A stretch of 64,000 nt of DNA from Ferruginibacter sp. (GCA_019638485.1 JAHBTP010000001.1:1364001-1428000), one strand, 5' to 3'. Shown: positions 16,060-25,135, counted from the stretch's first letter. Numbers and translations: made by a program. The notes: generated by a model not told the origin, from the sequence alone.

Positions 16060-17408
16060 ACTTTAACCTTCCCCGTCACAGCTTCATATATCTTAATCTT
16101 TCGCAGCTCTTGAAGTTTTTCAATTTGCTGATTATTGTTTTGAATTAGCCCTTCAATTGCCATCGTTCTTTTATTTAAGTGTTCAACAATTTGAACCTGC
16201 TCTTCATAAGAAGGATAAGCTATTTTTAAACTCGAAATATACTGCCAACTTGTTCGGGGCATTTTGGCTCCATAAACAGATGACATAATAATTGAACAGA
16301 AGGAATCTGATAACATTCTAAATTGCAGAAAAGCAGGATACAACTTCTGAGTGCAATCAATTACAATAATATCACCAACACAAATGCCATCCTTATCAGC
16401 AAGAAAAACCTTGTTTAAATATGGACGAAGTTTGTTGTAAAGTAGATTGTCCCTTTTAAACTTAATACCATTGTTTTCATATTCACTGGATGTTTCAATG
16501 AATTTACCAGTATGACTTTCGATATTCTCTAAGGCGATAAGGAAATCATCATCAAGAATTTCAGATGATTTTTCGGAAATCTGATTTGCCACATTCTTCA
16601 ACCTTTTCACCTCCCAATGCTTCGGAATTTTACCCAGCCACTCAATGCCGCTGTCTTTAACCTTGATTTTTTTGATTGAACGATTACCTTGATTTTTATC
16701 CGGTATTTCATCATGGTCATCAGGCAAATCCCATAAATCACGGTTCAGACCCTTTGTTACCGCATTGTTGATTTCAATTTGCCGCAGTTCTTTCAGTTTT
16801 TCTGCCTGTGCTTTTTTGTTGGCTATCAGGCGGTCAATCTCTTGGGTTTGGTCGTCTAAGTAATTGGCGATGGTGAGTTGTTCGTCATATTCAGGTAATG
16901 CTAATCGCAAACGTTCAATCACTCCCATTCCAATATTAGGCTGTGTTCCAAATGACCAAGAATTTTGAATTTGCCTTTGAATACAATCTGATGAAAGAAA
17001 ATGAAATAAAAACCGTGATGAAGTCTTGCTGTTTGAACGAACCAAAGCTAAAGGAGACCAAATATTAAAATTCAAATCTGTATCAACATAGCCAATTCTA
17101 CCAGTGGTGGAACCTGATTTTACAATGAATATATCATTTCTCTTGGGTTTGCATTTGAGAGAATAAATTTTGTCTTGTTCAACCGAAATATTTCCTCCTC
17201 TGGCCTCATAGTTTATTCCATTTTCCGTAATTGCTTCCGCAGATATAAATGGAATACTGTCTTCATCGTCAACTAATTCAGGTGTTTCGTGTGGGCCATC
17301 TGTAATTTTTGGATTAACCAAATCTTTCAGACGTTTGATTCTCCATTGTTGTGGAATAGCACCAATCCAGTCAATACCGCTGGGCTTATATGTTTCGTAT
17401 CTGCTCAT
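16047..17408 (-). CDS. hsdS: Type I restriction specificity subunit S with repeat-encoded linker
   Basis: 453 residues that select the DNA target of the type I complex. There are two half-modules: half 1 opens SGIDWIGAIPQQWRIKRLKDL and ends DRLIANKKAQAEKLKELRQ; half 2 opens SGIEWLGKIPKHWEVKRLKN and ends LIQNNNQQIEKLQELRKIKIYEAV. The paired start (SGI-W-G-IP-W) and helical dimer segments are typical of the family. Between the halves, about 30 residues from LNRDLWDLPDDHDE to KKIKV are encoded by an in-frame copy of the local palindromic repeat, where HsdS proteins usually have a short KGLN-VKMKDSG connection. The stop codon lies in a second repeat copy. Its start overlaps the KilA-N gene by ATGA. 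Confidence 0.93.
   Translation of the reverse strand: MSRYETYKPSGIDWIGAIPQQWRIKRLKDLVNPKITDGPHETPELVDDEDSIPFISAEAITENGINYEARGGNISVEQDKIYSLKCKPKRNDIFIVKSGSTTGRIGYVDTDLNFNIWSPLALVRSNSKTSSRFLFHFLSSDCIQRQIQNSWSFGTQPNIGMGVIERLRLALPEYDEQLTIANYLDDQTQEIDRLIANKKAQAEKLKELRQIEINNAVTKGLNRDLWDLPDDHDEIPDKNQGNRSIKKIKVKDSGIEWLGKIPKHWEVKRLKNVANQISEKSSEILDDDFLIALENIESHTGKFIETSSEYENNGIKFKRDNLLYNKLRPYLNKVFLADKDGICVGDIIVIDCTQKLYPAFLQFRMLSDSFCSIIMSSVYGAKMPRTSWQYISSLKIAYPSYEEQVQIVEHLNKRTMAIEGLIQNNNQQIEKLQELRKIKIYEAVTGKVKVSEL
16653..16750. repeat. In-frame copy (B) of the palindromic repeat inside hsdS
   Basis: 98 bp with arms GTCTTTAACCTTGATT (16653-16668) and AATCACGGTTCAGAC (16736-16750). It is inverted relative to copies A and C as judged by the well-conserved arm: the segment 16750 down to 16716 equals 15974-16008 except for two bases. 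It keeps the hsdS frame open and forms the inter-TRD linker. Confidence 0.85.
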
Positions 17409-18232
17409 TTCAGCTTTTTTAATGAAGTGTTTGCCAGCAATGATTTCATTTGGGTAATAGCAATCTGGTTGAGTTGCTGAAGACGCTGGCTTTGGGCAGT
17501 TCCCTGCCTGATGAGTACGGCATTGATGCTTTCAATATTGCTCAGCACCACCAGTTGTTCTAAGGTGGCGGCATCGCGTACGTTGCCTTCTGCATTGGGG
17601 TTGAGCGCACGCCATTGGGTGGCGGTCATTCCAAAAAGGGCAACATTCAGCAAATCGGCTTCGCTGGCATAAACGCTGTTTATCTGTTCTTTGCTTAGGG
17701 CTTGGGGTACAAGATTTTCTTTAATGGCATCAGTGTGAATGCGATAATTTACTTTGGCAAGGGTGCGCTGAAGGTCCCAATCCAGTTTTAAACGATCGTT
17801 TTCCTCAGCTTTCAGGCGTTGGAATTCTCTGATAAAATAAAATTTGAATTCGGCACTAATCCAGGTGGCAAACTCAAAAGCGATGTCTCGATGAGCAAAT
17901 GTTCCTCCGTATTTTCCTGTTCTTGAAACTATGCCAATTGCATTGGTAGCATCAATCCATCTTTTGGGGGTTAGTGCAAAGCTGTTTGAACCTGCCTGAT
18001 TTTTAATTCCATCGAATTCGATGGAATTAAAATTGGGATTATTGAATTGTTCCCAAAGACCAACAAACTCAATTGTGCTACGGTTTCTTAACCAGTTCTG
18101 CAAAATGTAGTCGCTTCTTTCCGCATCACGGTAACGGGCTATTCCCGTTAGAGAAATGAATTCGTCTTTGTTGTTTTCAGTAATGATTACAATTTCAATT
18201 CCTTTTACATTAAGGGTTCTATTCTTTGCCAT
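17405..18232 (-). CDS. KilA-N domain protein within the type I R-M operon
   Basis: 275 residues. Residues about 15-150 form a KilA-N domain (DNA-binding, related to phage and viral KilA/APSES proteins): FISLTGIARYRDAERSDYILQNWLRNRSTIEFVGLWEQ, then NPNFNSIEFDG, and YGGTFAHRDIAFEFATWISAEFKFYFIREFQRLK. The C-terminal 110 residues are helical and have no recognised domain. It starts 5 bases after hsdM and its stop overlaps the hsdS start by ATGA, so it is translated with the R-M subunits. The role is unknown; a regulator or anti-phage sensor is possible (inference). Its coding sequence contains a 32-base perfect palindrome at 18001. Confidence 0.88.
   Translation of the reverse strand: MAKNRTLNVKGIEIVIITENNKDEFISLTGIARYRDAERSDYILQNWLRNRSTIEFVGLWEQFNNPNFNSIEFDGIKNQAGSNSFALTPKRWIDATNAIGIVSRTGKYGGTFAHRDIAFEFATWISAEFKFYFIREFQRLKAEENDRLKLDWDLQRTLAKVNYRIHTDAIKENLVPQALSKEQINSVYASEADLLNVALFGMTATQWRALNPNAEGNVRDAATLEQLVVLSNIESINAVLIRQGTAQSQRLQQLNQIAITQMKSLLANTSLKKLK
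18001..18032. repeat. 32-bp perfect palindrome inside the KilA-N gene
   Basis: The arm TTTTAATTCCATCG (18001-18014) is followed by the self-complementary centre AATT and the exact reverse complement of the arm (18019-18032). It encodes the conserved FNSIEFDGIK stretch of the KilA-N domain, so part of the symmetry may follow from codon choice. Confidence 0.85.
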
Positions 18233-18237
18233 TGCTA

Positions 18238-20268
18238 CTATTTTAATTGTGGCAAATCCGCCATAGTTAAATTTATTCCATTCAACCCTAATTGTTTCAT
18301 CAACTCTAAATTTTCATTTTCCAGTGCTGCAATTTCATTAGTAACCAAAGAAGCTTCACGCAGGGGCTGATACACATAAAAATGTTTGGTAAAGGGTATT
18401 TCGTAGCCCTTTTCCTCTTTGGTAATTTCCCATTTCTTTTCCACTTCTTTTTGCAGAAAAGCTTCTTTGTCGTCTTTCCACGGAATGTATTCTGTGTCTT
18501 TTACCATCTTAGGCACATTGATAATGGCTTTCAATCCCAGTTTGTTGCCGTCCAAAGTTTTGCGGATGGTAATTGAAGTGTCTGCCGTTTTTTGTTTAGT
18601 AGCCAGTTCACTTTCGGGGTTTAGGTTAAATGTAAATTCACCTTCCTTGCCTTTTTTGTCTTTCAGTTCGGCTAATCGTTTTTTGTCATCGGCTGTTTTT
18701 ATCAGCAGGGTGTCGTCCAATTTGTTTTGAGCAAGCGTTACTTCTTTTTCTTCGGTGATGGGCTTGCCGTTTTCATCGGTTTCTTCCAAATCCAAAAACA
18801 CTTTGCGGAACGCAAAATCTTCCAGTTCAAAAATCTTGCTGTAAGGTCCGGGCTCAAATGCTTTATGAATGTCAATGATTTCACGGATTTGCTCTTCGTC
18901 AATTCGTCTGCGTTTGTTGCCCAGGCTGCGTTTCATCGGTTTCCAAAAACCGGAAGCGTCAATGAGTTGGATTTTGCCTTTTCGTTTTTCGGGTTTGTTG
19001 TTTCGCACCAGCCAGATGTAAGTGGCAATGCCTGTGTTGTAAAACAAATCGGTGGGCAAGGCTACAATGGCTTCCAGCCAATCGTTTTCCAAAACATATC
19101 TGCGTATTTCGCTTTCTCCACTTCCTGCATCACCGCTAAACAAAGGTGAACCATTATGAACGATAGCAATGGCAGAACCACCCAGCTCGGCGGGTTTCAT
19201 TTTGCTGATCATGTGAAGGGTAAAAAGCAACTGCCCATCGCTGCTGCGGGGTTGCCCCACATCAAAACGTCCGTTGCTGTTGGCAAGCACCTTCTTTTGA
19301 ATTTTCTTCCAGCTTTTGCCATAAGGCGGATTGGAAAGCATAAAGTCGAACTGTTCACCTGCTGCACCGTCTTCATACAGCGTATCGCCTTTGGTGATGT
19401 ATGCCGTTTCGCCTTTCAGCAATAAGTCGGCTTGTGCTACTGCCCAGGTTTTGTCGTTTACTTCCTGTCCATACAGCACCACTTTAGCATTGGGGTTTAT
19501 TTTTTCTTCAATAAACTCTTTGGCTGCCGAAAGCATACCGCCACTGCCCACAGTAGGGTCGTAAATTTCAGCTTTTTCGCCCGGCTCAAGAATGTTTACT
19601 AATAGCTTTACTATTTCGTTTGGCGTGTAGAATTCTCCGGCTTTCTTTCCGGCACTGTCGGCAAAATGTTTGATGAGATATTCATACGCAGCGCCCATCA
19701 GGTCGGGGAACTCCAAATTGTCATCCCGCAAATTCATTCGGTTGAAATGCTGAATGAGTTTTCGCAAATCCTCATCACTGATTTGCTTGTTGTTTTTGCC
19801 AAATGTTTTGTTGAAGTTGATGTTGTCTTGGTTGAATACACCGTCCAACTTATCTAGGTTGGCATCTTGTAAAGCCGATAAGGCTTTGTTGATATGGTCG
19901 CCAATTTCTTCGGTCAAATCTTTAATGAACTGATGGAGCTGTTGCTTACCTTCACTATCGGTATAATATTCAGGGTCGCCATCTAAGGATTTCCACCTTG
20001 CTGCAAGGGGAACAAAGAAATCATATTCCGGTGCGTTTTGCCTTTCCAATTCTCCGTAAAGTATTTCAGGGTCGCTTACACCACGCATATCGGTCAGTGT
20101 TTTCTTCCTTCGGTCGCGGTGCACTTCAAACTGGTCGTTTACTCGTTTCAGAAACAACATCGAAATGATGTATTCCTTGTATTCAGAGGCATCCATATTG
20201 CCTCTCAGGATATCGCAGGCGTCAAAAAGGAAAGTTTCTAATCGGGAAAGTGAAATTTTATTAGCCAT
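18238..20268 (-). CDS. hsdM: Type I restriction-modification DNA methyltransferase subunit M
   Basis: 676-residue adenine N6-methyltransferase subunit. The N-terminal HsdM helical domain ([39 protein letters not shown]) is followed by the SAM-binding motif I region [12 protein letters not shown] to [11 protein letters not shown] and the catalytic NPPYGKSW. A longer C-terminal region follows, with [15 protein letters not shown] and the family ending. It is the first gene of the locus; six minus-strand genes and gene remnants follow with overlaps or short gaps. The start is the first ATG, with a 68-base AT-rich stretch upstream. It appears intact, so methylation could still occur even if restriction is altered. 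Confidence 0.96.
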   Translation of the reverse strand: MANKISLSRLETFLFDACDILRGNMDASEYKEYIISMLFLKRVNDQFEVHRDRRKKTLTDMRGVSDPEILYGELERQNAPEYDFFVPLAARWKSLDGDPEYYTDSEGKQQLHQFIKDLTEEIGDHINKALSALQDANLDKLDGVFNQDNINFNKTFGKNNKQISDEDLRKLIQHFNRMNLRDDNLEFPDLMGAAYEYLIKHFADSAGKKAGEFYTPNEIVKLLVNILEPGEKAEIYDPTVGSGGMLSAAKEFIEEKINPNAKVVLYGQEVNDKTWAVAQADLLLKGETAYITKGDTLYEDGAAGEQFDFMLSNPPYGKSWKKIQKKVLANSNGRFDVGQPRSSDGQLLFTLHMISKMKPAELGGSAIAIVHNGSPLFSGDAGSGESEIRRYVLENDWLEAIVALPTDLFYNTGIATYIWLVRNNKPEKRKGKIQLIDASGFWKPMKRSLGNKRRRIDEEQIREIIDIHKAFEPGPYSKIFELEDFAFRKVFLDLEETDENGKPITEEKEVTLAQNKLDDTLLIKTADDKKRLAELKDKKGKEGEFTFNLNPESELATKQKTADTSITIRKTLDGNKLGLKAIINVPKMVKDTEYIPWKDDKEAFLQKEVEKKWEITKEEKGYEIPFTKHFYVYQPLREASLVTNEIAALENENLELMKQLGLNGINLTMADLPQLK

Positions 20269-20345
20269 TTATTTATTGTCAAAATTTAAGTTGTGAATAT
20301 CGTTATTTCTGTCGGTGCATTGGCAAAAAAACGGCTCTTTTGTCC

Positions 20346-20390
20346 CGATAGCTATCGAAATGCGGCTTGTCCCGCCTAAGCGGGATGCCG
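20346..20390. repeat. Tandem hairpins upstream of hsdM
   Basis: A 12-base perfect palindrome CGATAGCTATCG (20346-20357) is followed by TCCCGC-CTAA-GCGGGA (20370-20385). The second hairpin extends outward by CGGC (20363-20366) with GCCG (20387-20390). It lies about 80 bases upstream of hsdM on the divergent side. Similar GC-rich palindromes are common as interspersed repeats in Bacteroidota (from memory). Confidence 0.6.
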
Positions 20391-20490
20391 TTTGAACTGC
20401 TGCCATAAATTGTGTATCGTCTAAAAAAAAGTTGACACTTTTTGGGTTCTAAATCCTGTTACAAGTTTACGCATTTTTTAGTAATCCTAA

Positions 20491-21342
20491 ATAAGGCTTA
20501 CCGTTGCAAAAGAATTATCAGTTGCCGCGAAGTCTGAAATTGCACAAAGGCTTAATAGTAATGGAGTTCAAGATTTTAGTATAGATGGAAATTATTTTAT
20601 AGTATCAATAATATATTTTAGTGAATATAACATACATGACGAAAGAGAAGTGGGAAATGCAAGATGCACAAATCCATTACAACCCCGTTCAGAGGAAAGG
20701 GAGAGAGAGTTGGAATTAATAAGGTTAGAAACGTACAGGATTTTGTTAAGGAATCCAGATAGGTCGGAGCAAGAAATGAGTGGGATGAACAATCGCAAAT
20801 AAAAGAATACGATAGAAGAGACCTTTTTGAAACACAAGTAGGTGTAATTCCTCCCCAATGATACAGTGGGTAGTAGAACGATTGAGGAAGGTAATAATAT
20901 ACGTTTCTCTATTTAAAATAGTAATACTAACTTTACAGAAGGTGAAAAAACAAAAAAATACAAAGACAGTCAAGGTAACGAAATACCCTACAACGTCTAC
21001 ACGCCCGATGGTAACAGCCCCTCCTCCAACATATTACAACGGGAAGAAAGTGATGGAGAGAGCAATGATTTTGCATTAGTAGAAAGACAGTTTACCGAAT
21101 ATAAACAACTTGACTTTACCGCAGGTACAAAGATTGAAAGCCTTGATGATGTAGCTTGGCTGTTCCGCAATCTTGAAGATGAGGCAGTTGAGCATAGTTT
21201 CGCTTTTTATATAATGCCTGATGGGGGTTATGTAGTGTCTTATCCTGAAATGGGGCGATCGCTAACGGTTTGGCGCTTGGTGTTCGTGTGGGATTTCGGA
21301 GCACAAAACTTTCATTTAACCACAAAAGTTGATCTGGGATAG
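20491..21342 (+). pseudogene. Relic of a mobile-element polyvalent protein with RadC/JAB-like segment
   Basis: Broken coding sequence in pieces. Piece 1 (20491-20802) reads RLTVAKELSVAAKSEIAQRL through SEERERELELIRLETYRILL. A frameshift near 20757 continues into EYDRRDLFETQVGVIPP, ended by a stop. Piece 3 (20917-21342) contains KIESLDDVAWLFRNLEDEAV and EHSFAFYIMPDGGYVV, resembling the start of RadC/JAB-like domains in very large plasmid and phage polyvalent proteins (inference from sequence feel). Several in-frame stops separate the pieces, and no start codon is clear. This suggests the island once carried an integrated element. Functional product is very unlikely. Confidence 0.6.
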
Positions 21343-21413
21343 ATTGTTCAGTTACTACTTCACCTGCCCTTGTGCCAAACGCCTGTTATGTGATTGTGTT
21401 TCTTGTTCCCACA

Positions 21414-21971
21414 TTAATTTTTAAGCAAATAGAGTTTATCTCCCGTTTTGTTTTTTGATTCTACAAATGTTTTTATCTCTGTCAAATTTGCAAAGTCTTT
21501 CATTAATTGTTGTTCAATTTTACTTCTAAAATCTCTTATTTGATTGTGATTTTTTATTCCTAATTGTTGTAAGCTTTTGTCTCTTTCAATTTGATTAATT
21601 CCTTTTATTTCGTGATTTATTTCATTCAACAAAAATATATTGAAGTCAAGTAAAATATTTGAAAGTTCATTGCTAAGCCAAAAGGAAATGTTTACTGATG
21701 CTGCTACTAATATTGAAATAGATTTAAAATGTTGTTCGCCTGTCGCACAAAGTCTATTACATAATACACCCTCGTCTAGTTTTACTTGGATTCGGAGTTC
21801 GTTGGTTAAATTCAAAATTTGTTCTTGGGCGTCAATTCTGCGTTCAATCAATTTCTTGTAGTATTCTCTTTTATAATTTAAATTTTGAATTCTCAAGTTT
21901 ACGAACCCCGTCAGAATAGCCGCAAGTACAGAACTCGAAATGATTATTGTTATTATTTCTGGTGCTCCCAT
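21414..21971 (-). CDS. Hypothetical protein with N-terminal membrane anchor
   Basis: 185 residues: one hydrophobic segment at residues about 5-27 (IITIIISSSVLAAILTGFV), followed by a charged, helix-forming cytoplasmic part (YKREYYKKLIERRIDAQEQI, then a Lys/Glu/Asn-rich tail). I do not recognise the family. Single-anchor proteins with this layout are frequent in defence islands as small effectors or accessory factors, but nothing here proves that. It is preceded by the interrupted HEPN-like gene (same strand, 142 bases upstream) and ends just beside the polyvalent-protein relic. No lesions are seen in the frame. Confidence 0.6.
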   Translation of the reverse strand: MGAPEIITIIISSSVLAAILTGFVNLRIQNLNYKREYYKKLIERRIDAQEQILNLTNELRIQVKLDEGVLCNRLCATGEQHFKSISILVAASVNISFWLSNELSNILLDFNIFLLNEINHEIKGINQIERDKSLQQLGIKNHNQIRDFRSKIEQQLMKDFANLTEIKTFVESKNKTGDKLYLLKN

Positions 21972-22113
21972 TTTAATTTTTAGTCAACCTATTTTAGGAT
22001 TTGTCAAATCCTCAGCGTCTTAAAAAAGATAAATAATGTAACTTTAATCTACCATATCAACTAAGGGGCAGTGTTCTTAAACTGCTTTACATAGGATACC
22101 ATGTTAGCAGCTG

Positions 22114-23010
22114 TTATTCTGTTTTTGCTTTTAATTTGGTGTATGTATTAATAGTGTTCAATAAAGAGTAGAAAACCCACTCAAGTTGTTCTGAAAATTG
22201 AATTTGTTTTGTTGTGTTCTTATTATGTCGAATGTCAAACTCATTAACAATTTTAAAAAAGTCGTTTGTGTCGCTTTTTGAAAATAATGTTTCACAGTCT
22301 TTTCTTAATGGTTCAAGAACATAACTTAGGCTTTCGCAAGCAGACCGCATTTTGTCAAGTGAAGTTGGATGTTCAAAAAACAACCGCTTTGCGTGATTTA
22401 TTGTTTTATCAATTTCAAAATCTCCTGTAGTAATATCTTGATTGACTAACCCAATCATTGGAATTTTCGGCAATTCCCTTTCTACTTCCTTAATTCCATA
22501 GTCTGTCAGCGTTACATTTTCAAATACAATTCTGTCACTTGATATTTGAATGTCGTGTCCAATTTTAATATAAAATTTGTCCTCAAGATGACGGATAATT
22601 TTATTAAATTCTTTCCCATCTTCAGCAAATGCTAATGGGTAATCGTTTATTCCAATAAAACGAAATTCCTTAAAATCATTTCCTCCATTTTTATACATAA
22701 ACTTTAAGAGATGAAGTGATTTTTCGACAAATGTTTTGGGATAATCAATATTTTTTATCTGCATTGTCAGAAAATCGGTATTTATAAGAGGCGGTTCTTA
22801 ATTTGCCTCAAATGCTTCTCTGCAAATGCCAGCAAGTATTGGGTGTTTTAGTTGTCTATTATTAAAAAAACTTTGATAGGTTGCTAAGGCGATTTTCACT
22901 TTCCCAACTGGCAAAAATTCATATGTAAATGTTGTGTCAGTTGTAGGGTGAATTTTGTATTCATTTCTCGGCATCTGATAACCTGTCAAAGGGCAAAAAG
23001 CGGTCTGCAT
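22114..23010 (-). pseudogene. Hypothetical gene interrupted by one stop codon, HEPN-like C terminus
   Basis: An upstream part from the ATG at 23010 (MQTAFCPLTGYQMPRNEYKI to ILAGICREAFEAN) ends in TAA at 22798-22800. The same frame continues without a gap (EPPLINTDFLTMQIKNIDYP) into the downstream 216-residue part that ends at 22114. The join reads as one natural protein of about 297 residues, so the TAA is most simply a nonsense mutation of a Lys, Gln or Glu codon. The C-terminal third (KMRSACESLSYVLEPLRKD, EFDIRHNKNTTKQI) resembles helical HEPN/AbiJ-like regions, weakly. Reinitiation at the internal ATG 22764 could still give the C-terminal part. Confidence 0.65.
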
Positions 23011-23382
23011 AGTGTGTCTGTATAATGTCTGCAACTCTTAGGTATAAGAACAATTTATTGTGTATCCCCTAAGCTACGATTTTTTTTGAAAGCAAATCAC
23101 AACAAGTATCTATACGCAACTGCTGCTCAAGTACAGTTTTTATTAGTTCGAATTTATTTTACAACAGCCTGCCTATTCCTTTTTATGGGATGAAGGCAAC
23201 TTGGAAATTTTGAGTAGTGTTTTTTGTTCTTAGCAAATTCCCCATTCAATTCTTATAACCGGATTTTAAAAGGCAAGAAAAAATACAAACCACAAATCAA
23301 TTAGTATAAGTAAAATTTTAGCGTTGCATGGCTACATATTGCAGCATGGAAAATCAGCATAAAGCATCTTTCTATCCATGCA
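23011..23382. other. Gene-free stretch at the right margin of the accessory island
   Basis: About 370 bases of AT-rich DNA, with stops in all frames. No repeat, tRNA or attachment-site-like duplication of the left margin (10109-10250) could be found by eye. It separates decayed accessory genes from the intact core glycosyltransferase. Confidence 0.5.
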
Positions 23383-24387
23383 TTATCTATACAACCTTCT
23401 ATGCACTTCCTGCACAACTTTATCAATAGATATTTTTTCCATACAGTGAAAGTGTTCAAGTGGGCAATGATTGGTTCCTTTGCTACAAGGCTGGCAATAT
23501 AAATCGAGGCAAATATCTATATAAAAATCACTACCCTTTTTTTGAAGAAAGCGCTCTCCATAATACGCACCGAAACCTAATCTGGGAGAGGTGCATCCCC
23601 AAAGCGCAATTACAGGCTTTTGGAAAGCACAGGCGATATATTGAAAACCGGTATCGTGGGCAATAACAAGCTTTGAGTCTTTTACTAACCAAGCTGATTC
23701 ATTGATATTAAACTTGCCACAAGCATTGTAAATTTTTACCGGGTCAACCGCTGCCACTTGCGCCGCTTCATCTGCATCATTCTTACCGCCAATAAGAATA
23801 ATGGGATGATTAATCTTAGCACACATTTCTTTCATTTTATGTAATGGCAACTTCTTACATTGGTAGGTAGCACCACATACATATACAATGTATCCTGCAT
23901 GATGTGAGGTGGGGATATCAGAAATAGTTACTTTATCTTCTGTAGGAATAAAATAATCCAAACCAAGGCCATCATCTGTAACCCCTAATGGTTTTAGGGT
24001 ATCGAGGCTTCGGGTAGTGATATGCCTTCCGGGCATTACATCAATTGAAAATTCATTCAATAAAAATTTTCGAATATTCAATTTATTTACAACTGTGCAC
24101 TCCTTCTTCAATGCCTTTCTAATTCGAAGGCTGCGAATATTATTGTGAAGATCAACGATAAAATCAAAATTTTCAGCTTTGAGTTGATCAATCAGTACAC
24201 TCAAATTACCGGAGAAATAGTGGAACTTATCAATGTAAGGATTTGATGCTGTAACCATTTTAAAAGATTCCTTAGTTACAAAATGAATCTCTGTATTTGG
24301 TAATTGTTTTTTAAGACACCTGAATACCGGCGTTATCAGTACGATATCACCAATCGAAGAGAGTCGTATTACTAAAATCTTTTTCAA
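23383..24387 (-). CDS. Glycosyltransferase family 9 (heptosyltransferase-like)
   Basis: 334 residues with GT9 signatures: KKILVIRLSSIGDIVLITPVF at the N terminus, DFIVDLHNNIRSLRIRKAL, the nucleotide-sugar-domain start YIVYVCGATYQCKKLP, and the Asp-rich loop VIAHDTGFQYIACAFQKPVIALWG. The family adds heptose or related sugars during lipopolysaccharide core synthesis at the inner face of the cytoplasmic membrane. The donor sugar cannot be told. DedA lies 8 bases upstream in the same direction, so the two form an operon. An LPS-core role is supported by lpxB elsewhere in the window but remains inference. Confidence 0.9.
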   Translation of the reverse strand: MKKILVIRLSSIGDIVLITPVFRCLKKQLPNTEIHFVTKESFKMVTASNPYIDKFHYFSGNLSVLIDQLKAENFDFIVDLHNNIRSLRIRKALKKECTVVNKLNIRKFLLNEFSIDVMPGRHITTRSLDTLKPLGVTDDGLGLDYFIPTEDKVTISDIPTSHHAGYIVYVCGATYQCKKLPLHKMKEMCAKINHPIILIGGKNDADEAAQVAAVDPVKIYNACGKFNINESAWLVKDSKLVIAHDTGFQYIACAFQKPVIALWGCTSPRLGFGAYYGERFLQKKGSDFYIDICLDLYCQPCSKGTNHCPLEHFHCMEKISIDKVVQEVHRRLYR

Positions 24388-24395
24388 CAGAAAGA

Positions 24396-25076
24396 TTATT
24401 TCATTTCACCCACCTTACTCTTGGAATCTTTGGCAAAAAACATTTTATAAATAACCGGACCGGTAGTAATAACCACCAAGATTAGCACAATGATTTCAAG
24501 ATGTTTTTCAAGATGAAAATCATATTTATTTACCAAAAATTCATTGAGATAAAAGCCCGCAAAGATGATTGAAAAAGCCCAAGCCACAGAACCGATAACA
24601 TTATACATCATAAACTTCTTCCAATCCATTTTTACAATTCCTGCCACAATGGGAGCGAAGGTGCGGATAATAGGTAGAAAGCGGGCTATCACAATAGTAA
24701 AGCCACCCTTTTCTTCATAAAAGTCATGTGCTTTTTGCAGATACTTTTGTTTAAAGAAGAACGAATCTTTCCTTTTGTATAGCATCGGCCCTGATTTTTT
24801 TCCAAACCAAAAACCCACCATATTCCCCAAAATACCTGCAACTGCAACTAATGAAGAAAGCATAAAAACATCCAGGAAATTATTTCCCATATCCAGCCCA
24901 ATGCTCCGCATAAGCTTAACACTAAAGATACCGCTCACAAAAAGTAGGGAGTCGCCGGGGAGGAAGAAACCTGCAAACAATCCTGTTTCAGCAAATACGA
25001 TAAACAGTACCATCCAAAGCCCACCCATATCAATGTAAAATTGTGGGTTAAGCAAGTCTTTAAATTCCATGTGCAA
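24396..25076 (-). CDS. DedA family membrane protein
   Basis: 226 residues with DedA/SNARE-associated features: an early hydrophobic segment, FAGFFLPGDSLLFVSGIFS, GNMVGFWFGKKSGPMLYKRKDSFFFKQ and the signature ARFLPIIRTFAPIVAGIVKMDWKKFMMYNVIGSVAW (conserved R and P residues of the re-entrant loop). Members are phospholipid or undecaprenyl-phosphate flippases linked to proton gradients (established for some). It has about five membrane segments and is co-directional with the GT9 gene 8 bases downstream, fitting a role in envelope lipid-carrier recycling. Confidence 0.93.
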   Translation of the reverse strand: MHMEFKDLLNPQFYIDMGGLWMVLFIVFAETGLFAGFFLPGDSLLFVSGIFSVKLMRSIGLDMGNNFLDVFMLSSLVAVAGILGNMVGFWFGKKSGPMLYKRKDSFFFKQKYLQKAHDFYEEKGGFTIVIARFLPIIRTFAPIVAGIVKMDWKKFMMYNVIGSVAWAFSIIFAGFYLNEFLVNKYDFHLEKHLEIIVLILVVITTGPVIYKMFFAKDSKSKVGEMK

Positions 25077-25135
25077 ATAAACGATAAAAAAGACGGATTA
25101 AATGAGGCGGATTTGTTAACGGCAATAAAACTTTA

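Noticed and set aside
10109..23382. Prophage or integrative element with attachment repeats
   Set aside because: No integrase, tRNA target or matching direct repeat at the two margins was found; only a relic of a mobile-element protein is present.
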